A DNA stretch of 13,782 bases from an uncultured Acetatifactor sp. (GTDB lineage Bacteria; Bacillota; Clostridia; Lachnospirales; Lachnospiraceae). Location: the NCBI GenBank assembly GCA_910586515.1, contig CAJUGL010000078.1:1-13782 (forward strand), given 5' to 3'. This document shows positions 1 through 5,856 of the stretch, piece by piece (position 1 is the first letter of the stretch; every line of letters begins with the position of its first letter). The notes beneath the pieces were generated by a model. The model was given only the letters and a program-made list of their open reading frames with translations, did not search any database and was not told where the DNA came from. The translations under genes and the position numbers were made by a program.

Positions 1-4
1 ATCT

Positions 5-32
5 TGTCGAATCCCGTTTGTCGAATGTCGAA
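5..32 (+). promoter_or_regulatory. Cluster of three Spo0A-box-like heptamers
   Basis: The heptamer TGTCGAA occurs three times, at 5-11, 19-25 and 26-32, so the copies are offset by 14 and 7 bases. TGTCGAA matches the core of the Spo0A box (TGNCGAA) known from endospore-forming Firmicutes. Two near-identical GGGGTAAA words follow at 39-46 and 48-55. No gene start lies within reach on this side of the window, so the target, if any, is outside. The cluster could also be a plain short repeat. Confidence 0.35.
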
Positions 33-67
33 TTGGGTGGGGTAAATGGGGTAAAAGTCATCATAAT

Positions 68-319
68 CTAACAGCGGCACAGGCCGCTGTTTTCAAACCA
101 CTGCTTCTGCTTCTTGAATTCCCAGATACTGGCGGCACTGGGACACAGCTGCTTAGGATCCGCCCACATGCGGAACGCAAATCCGCTGGCGGCAATGATA
201 TCCTCCGCATAGGACTCATATTCGCTGTTCTTTAACACTGCGGCAACGCATTTTGCCAGGGAAAACAAATACCCCGTAGTGTCTGTAATGCCGTCAAAAG
301 TTACGTTTAATTTTGCCAT
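68..319 (-). pseudogene. N-terminal remnant of a BtrH-like protein
   Basis: The 83-residue product has a VTFDGITDTTGYLFSLAKCV start and a segment rich in Phe, Trp and Cys (ASGFAFRMWADPKQLCPSA, about residues 44-62). I recognise this from memory as the start of clostridial proteins with a BtrH N-terminal domain, which are normally about 250-300 residues and often sit beside AraC/GyrI regulators. Here the reading frame stops right after NSGL, where family members continue, and the stop lies in a perfect hairpin. Its start is well supported: AGAGGAA precedes the ATG by about 6 bases. It begins 35 bases downstream of the regulator's stop on the same strand, so the two probably formed an operon. 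If the family assignment is wrong, this is a small uncharacterised protein. Confidence 0.55.
70..91. other. Perfect 9-bp hairpin at the end of the truncated gene
   Basis: AACAGCGGC (70-78) and GCCGCTGTT (83-91) are perfect complements around a 4-base loop. On the plus strand the stem runs into TTTTC, weakly like an intrinsic terminator. On the minus strand the stem contains the last codons and the first base of the stop region of the short gene at 68-319, with no good T-tract after it. It may be a terminator brought next to the gene by deletion, or a chance hairpin at the break. Confidence 0.4.
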
Positions 320-354
320 ATCTGTTCCTCTTTTCTTTTTATTTTAAATGGCTG

Positions 355-1185
355 TCAGCGCTTTTTTTGCAGGGGAATATAAATTTCCTCCGAGAATGTG
401 CGGCTGGTCTCCACATAAGTCTCAAATTCAGCGCCGCCTGTCCTTTCGTACCCGTTCTCCGGCAGCCATACACCGGCAATATACTGCCACGTCCGTTGAA
501 TGGTGTTCACAAAATTGGCATGTGTGCTGTCCGGCGTTCGAAATCTGGCATACAACCCGCCCTCCACCGCAATCCGAATCGTGCCGGCAAGGTTTCCATG
601 TGCTTCTTCAGAAGGGATGCCGATATAATAATCCAGTTTATTGCAGCAGGCATTCCAGATACTGACGCCGTAATCCTCCACAACCTTACCGCCGGAAAGC
701 CTGGCAGACCATCGCCCGGCATTGTACTGGTTCCAGAAACTGGTGGGCAGCGCCTGGTCACAGGCATATGTCACAAGTTCAAAGGGACGCAGTTCAATCA
801 GCTCCCCATCTGCCCTGAAGGGACCGGGCGCAAGTTTCAGTGGTCCATAGAGCTTCAGGCTGTTTCCGGCGGCCCTGAATTCTGTGGGGAGGATGCCGTG
901 TTCCCTCTTAAAGGCACGGGTAAAATTTTCCTTTGACTGAAATCCGTAGGCAAAGGCAATAGCCGAGGCCGGTCTGCTGTTTTCCGCCATCCGGCAGGCG
1001 ATTTCCGTGAGGCGCCTTTTGCGGATATAATCTGCCGGTGTAAGCCCTGATACTTCCCGGAACACCCGCAGAAAGTGATACTCGGAATATCCTGCGGCCC
1101 GTGCCAGTGTCCGGTTGTCCAGAGCGTCTGTCAGGTTTTCTTCGATGTATTCTATTGCTTTCCGAATATGCTCCTGATAATCCAT
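355..1185 (-). CDS. AraC-family transcriptional regulator with GyrI-like effector domain
   Basis: This is a 276-residue DNA-binding regulator. Residues 1-105 form the AraC/XylS domain: the first helix-turn-helix is near residues 22-47 (ALDNRTLARAAGYSEYHFLR), the second near 72-104 (ASAIAFAYGFQSKENFTRAF followed by KREHGILPTEF). Residues about 110-270 resemble the GyrI-like small-molecule-binding domain, with the typical FELVTYAC strand, a GVSIWNACCNKLDYYIGI segment and a C-terminal FETYVETSRTFSEEIYIPL strand. The N-terminal DNA-binding and C-terminal GyrI order matches the Rob-like multidrug-responsive group. The length is normal and the frame intact. The start is preceded by a modest GAGCGAGG site. 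It is divergent from the promoter at 1432 and leads into the BtrH-like remnant. The ligand cannot be read from the sequence. Confidence 0.93.
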   Translation of the reverse strand: MDYQEHIRKAIEYIEENLTDALDNRTLARAAGYSEYHFLRVFREVSGLTPADYIRKRRLTEIACRMAENSRPASAIAFAYGFQSKENFTRAFKREHGILPTEFRAAGNSLKLYGPLKLAPGPFRADGELIELRPFELVTYACDQALPTSFWNQYNAGRWSARLSGGKVVEDYGVSIWNACCNKLDYYIGIPSEEAHGNLAGTIRIAVEGGLYARFRTPDSTHANFVNTIQRTWQYIAGVWLPENGYERTGGAEFETYVETSRTFSEEIYIPLQKKR

Positions 1186-1210
1186 TTACGTGCCTCGCTC
1201 TATTTGACAA

Positions 1211-1262
1211 CGGAAAAATTCCGCTGCAGTTTTTCTGCCGGAATGCTGTGCGCTTCGGCGCA
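1211..1262 (-). other. Leader hairpins of the AraC-type gene, two mutually exclusive
   Basis: Three inverted repeats fill the leader. One is a 5-bp stem with a 4-base loop at 1249-1262. The main stem pairs ATTCCG and GCAG (1218-1223, 1226-1229) with CTGC and CGGAAT (1235-1244), giving 10 bp with a 2-base bulge and a 5-base T/A loop. The same TTCCG block at 1219-1223 can instead pair with CGGAA at 1211-1215, so the two stems compete. No T-tract follows, so this is not an ordinary terminator. Structure is seen; a regulatory role is inference. Confidence 0.35.
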
Positions 1263-1290
1263 TCCGGAACCGGAAGTTGACGATGGTTAC

Positions 1291-1296
1291 ATTCTA
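1291..1296 (-). promoter_or_regulatory. Possible extended -10 element for the AraC-type gene
   Basis: Read on the minus strand, TGG-TAGAAT gives an extended -10 of the TGn type about 105 bases upstream of the regulator's ATG. No convincing -35 lies 16-18 bases further upstream, which is tolerated when a TGn motif is present. It would leave a roughly 100-base leader. Confidence 0.3.
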
Positions 1297-1371
1297 CCAC
1301 ATAATTCAGATTCATGATTGATAAAAATTGCTGAACAGTGGCTTAATGATACCCGGATCGTGGCAATGCTG

Positions 1372-1406
1372 CGGAATAGGATTACTGTTTACAGTAACGG
1401 AATAGG
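1372..1406. promoter_or_regulatory. Palindrome flanked by 9-bp direct repeats, operator-like
   Basis: TTACTGT (1382-1388) and ACAGTAA (1391-1397) form a perfect inverted repeat with a 2-base centre. It is framed by two identical CGGAATAGG words at 1372-1380 and 1398-1406. The element lies in the divergent region, 25 bases upstream of the -35 at 1432. The 1186-1579 region holds this element, the AraC leader and the promoter, but no gene I can support. Confidence 0.4.
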
Positions 1407-1431
1407 GACTGATAAAAAGATACCGGGCCTC

Positions 1432-1460
1432 TTGCCCTGCGGGACTGTTTCGTATATACT
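1432..1460 (+). promoter_or_regulatory. Sigma-A-type promoter for the nuclease-fold gene pair
   Basis: TTGCCC (1432-1437) and TATACT (1455-1460) are separated by exactly 17 bases. Transcription would begin near 1467, giving a leader of about 113 bases before the preferred start at 1580. No other plus-strand promoter of this quality is visible before 5784. Confidence 0.6.
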
Positions 1461-1579
1461 AAAGATAAAGAGATACATCCGTGGATTTTTTTCATAGGTT
1501 GTCAGGAGATCGAGAAGGGATTGACTGGCGGCAGATTACCATGAAGGCAGGACGGAAACGGAAAGGGGAGCTGGGTCCC

Positions 1580-2425
1580 ATGGGGGATAATCTGGAAAAG
1601 ACAGAGATACAATGGCATCCGGGCTTCTACGGGGCAGCGGAACTGGAACTGATATCCAACAGGGAGGAACTGGAGTTTCAGCGGGAGTACAACCTTAGCA
1701 AGAAGCCGCTTCAGATGGACTTATTGATTATCAAAAAGCTGGCGGATGTGCAGATAGAGAATGAAATAGGGCGCATTTTCAAAAAATATAATGTGGTGGA
1801 GTATAAGAGTCCGGAAGACAGCCTTACGATAGACGATTATTACAAGACCATGGGATATGCCTGTCTGTATAAGGGACTGGGAGAGAAGGTGAACCAGGTG
1901 CCGGAGGAGGAACTGACCGTATCGATTTTCCGTGAGGCATATCCCCGGGAACTGTTTGAAGCCTTCAGAAAGTCAGGAAGGACACCGGAAGAGCGGTTTC
2001 CGGGGATATATTATATTCTTGGGAACGGTCTCTTTGACACCCAGATTGTGGTGACCGGGCAGTTAAGCCGGAAAACCCACAGCAGCCTGCGGATACTGTC
2101 CAGGAATGCAGAGGCGGAGGATGTAAGGGCCTTTCTTGCCGGGGTGGAGAGGCTGACGAGGCCAGGAGACCGGCATAATGCGGATGCGGTGCTGCAGGCG
2201 AGTATTTTTGCAAACAAAAGCTTATATAACAGGATCAGGAGGGAGTCGGGTATGTGTGAAGCGTTGAGAGAATTAATGAAGGATGAAATAGATGCGGCAG
2301 TAGAGGAAGGCATGGTTTCCGCAGTCAGAAATTTGATGGACAGCATGAAATGGACGGCGGAACAGGCGATGGAGGCTATAAAGATTCCTGCGGAGGAGAG
2401 GGGGAAGTACGCTTCCCGGCTTTAG
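1580..2425 (+). CDS. PD-(D/E)XK nuclease-like protein, Rpn-type, function unknown
   Basis: The 281-residue product starts MGDNLEKTEIQWHPGFYGAA. Residues 44-76 carry the nuclease-fold signature: an acidic residue at the head of a strand (QMDLLIIKK, D47) and then VVEYKSPED with E74 and K76, the E-x-K motif. A helix with YYKTMGYACLYKGL follows. The tail, from about residue 235, is a helical segment ending MEAIKIPAEERGKYASRL, common in these clostridial proteins. I recognise a family multi-copied in Lachnospiraceae and related to Rpn/transposase-like nucleases; its cellular role is not established. An in-frame GTG at 1481 would add 33 residues but lacks a good ribosome site, whereas AGGGGAG ends 9 bases before the ATG at 1580. 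The next gene, another PD-(D/E)XK protein, follows after 126 bases, probably on one transcript. Confidence 0.8.
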   Translation: MGDNLEKTEIQWHPGFYGAAELELISNREELEFQREYNLSKKPLQMDLLIIKKLADVQIENEIGRIFKKYNVVEYKSPEDSLTIDDYYKTMGYACLYKGLGEKVNQVPEEELTVSIFREAYPRELFEAFRKSGRTPEERFPGIYYILGNGLFDTQIVVTGQLSRKTHSSLRILSRNAEAEDVRAFLAGVERLTRPGDRHNADAVLQASIFANKSLYNRIRRESGMCEALRELMKDEIDAAVEEGMVSAVRNLMDSMKWTAEQAMEAIKIPAEERGKYASRL

Positions 2426-2551
2426 GAAGACGGATGGCGGCAGACAGGAATAATTTATCGTGGAAAGGTAGAATCTTAAAATCTGTCAGAGAGAGGTGCA
2501 TGCCGGAGAGAAGCCAGGGAGCAGTTGGTTTGACAGAGAAAGGAGCTGTAT

Positions 2552-4315
2552 ATGGCAAGGACGGTTGGCATAGGGCATCAGGATTTTGAGCAGTTAATTA
2601 CCAATGATTATTTCTATATTGACAAGACGGGATTTATCCGGGAATGGTGGGAGAATGGGGATGCTGTGACTCTGATTACCCGTCCGCGGCGTTTCGGCAA
2701 GACGCTTGCCATGAGCATGGTGGAGAAGTTTTTTTCTGTAGCGTATAAGGGAAGATGCGAGTTATTTCAGGGGCTTTCTGTCTGGGAGGAGGAGAAGTAC
2801 CGTTTGCTTCAGGGGAATTATCCTGTTATCTTTCTTTCCTTTGCAAATGTAAAGGAAAGAGATTTTCGGAGCGCACGTTCAAAAATCTGTGCACTGCTTG
2901 CCAGAGAGTATGCACGCTGTGAGTTTTTGGTGGAAAGCAGTCGGCTGACAGAGAGAGAAAGGGACTCTTTTTTCCGGAAAAAGGTGGATATGGATGATAC
3001 GGATGCAACATTGGCATTAAACGAGTTGTCGGAATATCTGTATCGTTATTATGGGAAAAAAGTAATTATTTTATTGGATGAATACGATACTCCTATGCAG
3101 GAAGCTTATGTGAACGGATACTGGGAGGAAATGGTGGCCTTTACCAGAAGTATGTTCAATGCTGCATTTAAGACCAATCCGTGGCTGGAACGGGCGATTA
3201 TGACAGGGATCACCAGAGTCAGTAAGGAGTCGGTTTTTTCGGATTTGAATAATCTGGAGGTGGTAACTACTACGTCCAGTAAGTATGGTACGTCCTTTGG
3301 TTTTACAGAGGATGAAGTATTTGCTGCGATGGATGAATTTGGATTTGCGGAGAAGGAAGAAGTAAAAAACTGGTATGACGGCTTTGTGTTCGGAAAATGG
3401 AAGGATATTTATAATCCCTGGTCTATCTTGAATTTTCTTGACAAAGGGGAGCTGACAACCTATTGGGCGAACACCAGTTCCAACAGCCTTGTGGGGAAGT
3501 TGGTTCGGGAGGGAAGCCCTGAGGTGAAGGCAGCCATGGAAGACTTGTTGGAAGGCGGGAAGCTGCATACCCAAATAGATGAGCAAATTGTATTCAGCCA
3601 GTTGGATCAGGATGAAAATGCCGTCTGGAGCCTGCTTCTGGCAAGCGGATATCTGAAAGTGGAAAAATATGTGCTGAAGGACGGGGAAGGAGAGTATGAG
3701 CTGGCCCTGACGAACCGGGAGGTCCGGATTATGTTTCGGAAGATGATAAAGGACTGGTTTGCGGTATCGGCTTCAGCTTATAACAATTTTATCAAGGCAT
3801 TGCTGCGGGGAGATATAGAAGCCATGAATGTATATATGAACCGGGTTGCATCAGCTACTTTCAGCTGCTTTGACACTGGCTGCAGGGCTTCGGAAATCAC
3901 GGAGCCTGAGCGGTTTTACCATGGCTTTGTATTGGGACTGATTGTGGAACTGGCGGACCGGTATGCGATTACTTCCAACCGGGAGAGCGGGTTTGGACGG
4001 TATGACGTAATGCTGGAACCTTTAAACCGTGAGGAGGATGCGATATCAAATATGCGCTGTGGGGATGCGATATTAAATAATCGCTGTAGAGATGCGATAT
4101 TAAATAATCGCTGTAGAGATGCGATTATTATAGAATTTAAGGTGCATACTCCGGGGAAAAAGGGTGAGAGTACTATGGAAGACACGGTTCAGGCGGCTTT
4201 GCGGCAGATCGAGGAAAAGCAGTATGCCGCCAGCCTGGAGGCAAAAGGGATATCCAGGGACAGAATCCGGAAATATGGGTTTGCTTTTGCAGGGAAAAAG
4301 GTTCTGATTGGTTGA
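2552..4315 (+). CDS. AAA-ATPase-like protein with C-terminal PD-(D/E)XK nuclease domain
   Basis: This 587-residue protein has the layout of the AAA-ATPase-like (PF09820) plus PDDEXK_9 (PF08011) family. The N-terminus GIGHQDFEQLITNDYFYIDKT leads to a Walker A-like motif TRPRRFGKT (K50) and a Walker B motif KVIILLDEYDTPM (D176, E177). The C-terminal nuclease motifs are GRYDVMLEP (D485) and AIIIEFK (E528, K530). Between them sits a threefold 9-residue repeat (residues 496-522) that is unusual for the family. AAAGGAG ends 6 bases before the ATG. The protein is cytosolic, with no signal peptide or membrane segment. Such proteins are abundant in Bacteroidetes and Lachnospiraceae and are usually annotated only as ATP-binding proteins; roles in mobile-element biology or defence have been suggested but are not shown here. 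It probably shares a transcript with the gene at 1580. Confidence 0.9.
   Translation: MARTVGIGHQDFEQLITNDYFYIDKTGFIREWWENGDAVTLITRPRRFGKTLAMSMVEKFFSVAYKGRCELFQGLSVWEEEKYRLLQGNYPVIFLSFANVKERDFRSARSKICALLAREYARCEFLVESSRLTERERDSFFRKKVDMDDTDATLALNELSEYLYRYYGKKVIILLDEYDTPMQEAYVNGYWEEMVAFTRSMFNAAFKTNPWLERAIMTGITRVSKESVFSDLNNLEVVTTTSSKYGTSFGFTEDEVFAAMDEFGFAEKEEVKNWYDGFVFGKWKDIYNPWSILNFLDKGELTTYWANTSSNSLVGKLVREGSPEVKAAMEDLLEGGKLHTQIDEQIVFSQLDQDENAVWSLLLASGYLKVEKYVLKDGEGEYELALTNREVRIMFRKMIKDWFAVSASAYNNFIKALLRGDIEAMNVYMNRVASATFSCFDTGCRASEITEPERFYHGFVLGLIVELADRYAITSNRESGFGRYDVMLEPLNREEDAISNMRCGDAILNNRCRDAILNNRCRDAIIIEFKVHTPGKKGESTMEDTVQAALRQIEEKQYAASLEAKGISRDRIRKYGFAFAGKKVLIG
4037..4117 (+). repeat. 27-bp in-frame tandem repeat, three units
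   Basis: Three 27-base units occupy 4037-4063, 4064-4090 and 4091-4117. Units 2 and 3 are identical; unit 1 differs at five positions. A fourth start, GATGCGAT, follows at 4118 and merges with the conserved DAIIIEFK codons. Each unit encodes nine residues of the form DAI-x-N-x-R-C-x, so copy-number change keeps the frame. The repeat lies between catalytic D485 and E528/K530. Confidence 0.95.
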
Positions 4316-4327
4316 GGGGGCACTAAA

Positions 4328-5732
4328 ACGCTGAAAAGAAAAGGGATTTTCCTGAGAAAACGAAAGAAAAAGTCGCCGGAGAAGAAGATAAAGCTGACGA
4401 ACAAGCTGGATAACGAAGTGAATCAGAAGTGCATGAACATAGATTTTGAGCAATTCAATGATTCCTCTGTATAGGACCGGATTCTGCTGATCAATCAGGC
4501 TGTGCGGGGAAATAATTTCTTTACCAGCCTTACCACGGTTTTTGCAATGATTTCTCATATGATAACCCTGGTGGGTATTGTTCTGATTATGACCAGGCTG
4601 AATATCTGGCTGCTGGCCATAGCGCTGGCGGTGATTGTATTACAGGCCCTGCTGCATTATATGAGCCTGAAATATGACAGAAAGTTCAAGGCGATTTCGT
4701 GAATGATCAGCGCAAGACCGCATATGTGTCCGGGCTGGCAAAGGATATTGAGTGCAAGAAGGATATTGCTTCTTTAATCAATTTTATGTCCGCCTCTTCC
4801 TTTGTGGCAGCGAATATTGTGAATTTTAATGATAGCTTTTTTACATTAAGCAATACAATTCCTTTCAGAAGTTCCGGAGCAAATACAGCGAATCATCGGA
4901 ATTTACCATTGAGGACTTTGATCTGGATAATGTGGAAATCGAATTCCGAAATGTGTCATTCCGTTATCCCAACAGTACTTCTTTTGTGCTGAAAAATATA
5001 AATCTAACCATAAAAAATAAGGAAAGTCTGGGTGTAGTGGGCTTTAACGGGGCCGGCAAGACTTCCTTTGTATTGCTGCTGACCCGCATGTATGATCCCA
5101 CGGAAGGCGGGATCTTTTTGAATGATATCGATATACGGAGAATTGACTATAGGGATTATCAGAAAATCCTGGCAACGGTCAACCAGGACTTTTCCCTTAT
5201 GGCGTTTTCTTTGCTAAATAACATTGCTGTCAAAGATGAGGTAACAAAGGAAGAAAGGGATGCAATCACAGAGCTTTTTGAAAAAAACGGCATGGGTGAG
5301 CGGCTGAAAAAGCTGTATCGGAGTCTGGATACGCCCGTCACAAAGCGGCTGTCGGCCTCCGGGGTGGATTTGTCCGGCGGCGAGCGGCAGAAGATTGCCA
5401 TTATACGGGCGCTTTATAAGGATTCGCCTGTGCTTGTGCTGGATGAACCTACTTCCGCGCTGGATCCTGTGGCAGAGGCGGCGGTCTATCATCGATTTGG
5501 GGAAATGTCCAGGGAGAAAACTACGATTTTCATTTCCAACCGGATTTACAGTACACGTTTCTGCGATAAAATCGCGGTTTTTAACAAAGGAGAAATTGTG
5601 GAGTACGGAACCTTTGAGGAGCTGCTGGAGCAAAAGGGGCTGTATTATGATTTCTTTGAAATGCAGGCAGAGAATTATAAATTATCTGAATGTGAAAACC
5701 ACAGCGGCAGAGAGCCGCATTTATGCAGTTGA
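4328..5732 (+). pseudogene. Decayed ABC exporter (fused membrane and ATP-binding domains)
   Basis: The remains of one ABC half-transporter are spread over three frames. From about 4388 the frame reads KLDNEVNQKCMNIDFEQFN, then a TAG at 4472-4474, in a position where CAG (Gln) would fit, then two membrane segments (about 4505-4680). A frameshift at about 4699 moves reading to VNDQRKTAYVSGLAKDIE. A jump from KKDI to ASLINFM suggests that roughly 70 codons of the later membrane helices are missing. A second frameshift near 4860 leads to FQKFRSKYSE and the nucleotide-binding domain. Family members normally have six membrane helices and about 550-600 residues; here the N-terminal helices are absent and the region opens only 13 bases after the preceding gene. 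The family resembles clostridial peptide or antibiotic exporters; the substrate is unknown. Confidence 0.85.
4932..5732 (+). CDS. ABC transporter ATP-binding domain, surviving fragment
   Basis: This is the longest intact piece of the broken exporter; reading in this frame is open from about 4863. It shows a complete set of ATPase motifs: Walker A GFNGAGKT (K43), the Q-loop VNQDF, the signature LSGGERQK (147-154), Walker B VLVLDEP (D171, E172) and a D-loop SALDP. The expected H-loop histidine is replaced by Asn (FISNRIYST, N203), a change usually damaging to ATP hydrolysis. The GTG at 4932 lies in the middle of a domain strand (DNVEIEFRNVSFRYP) and is not a natural start, so I regard this as a fragment and not as a free-standing ATPase gene. 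The tail after QAENYKL is unlike the family and may be random. Confidence 0.6.
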   Translation: MEIEFRNVSFRYPNSTSFVLKNINLTIKNKESLGVVGFNGAGKTSFVLLLTRMYDPTEGGIFLNDIDIRRIDYRDYQKILATVNQDFSLMAFSLLNNIAVKDEVTKEERDAITELFEKNGMGERLKKLYRSLDTPVTKRLSASGVDLSGGERQKIAIIRALYKDSPVLVLDEPTSALDPVAEAAVYHRFGEMSREKTTIFISNRIYSTRFCDKIAVFNKGEIVEYGTFEELLEQKGLYYDFFEMQAENYKLSECENHSGREPHLCS

Positions 5733-5763
5733 GGCCTTCTGATCAGGCCTTTTTCCTTTTTTT
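5732..5763 (+). terminator. Intrinsic terminator after the ABC remnant
   Basis: AGGCCT (5732-5737) and AGGCCT (5745-5750) pair as a 6-bp stem with a 7-base loop, followed by TTTTCC and a run of seven T. It overlaps the last base of the ABC fragment's stop codon and separates it from the phosphorylase promoter. Confidence 0.8.
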
Positions 5764-5783
5764 CAATTTTATAAAAAAATCAG

Positions 5784-5812
5784 TTGGAAAGAGAGCTAAA
5801 TTTTGGTATAAT
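5784..5812 (+). promoter_or_regulatory. Extended -10 sigma-A promoter of the phosphorylase gene
   Basis: TTGGAA (5784-5789) and a perfect TATAAT (5807-5812) are 17 bases apart, and TGG immediately before the -10 gives an extended -10. The start of transcription would lie near 5819, leaving a leader of about 38 bases. No operator or catabolite-responsive element is obvious. Confidence 0.82.
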
Positions 5813-5856
5813 AGGGACGGCGTTTCTATAGACGAAGGGACGAAAGGAGAAAAGAC

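Noticed and set aside
313..936. A 207-codon plus-strand open frame opposite the AraC-type gene
   Set aside because: It lies wholly over a well-conserved regulator on the other strand and shows no domain of its own.
2530..2535. TTGACA as the -35 of a promoter for the AAA/PD-(D/E)XK gene
   Set aside because: A matching -10 would fall at or after the start codon at 2552, and the sequence there does not fit.
4037..4117. CRISPR-like array
   Set aside because: The 27-bp units are directly adjacent with no spacers and lie in frame inside a coding sequence.
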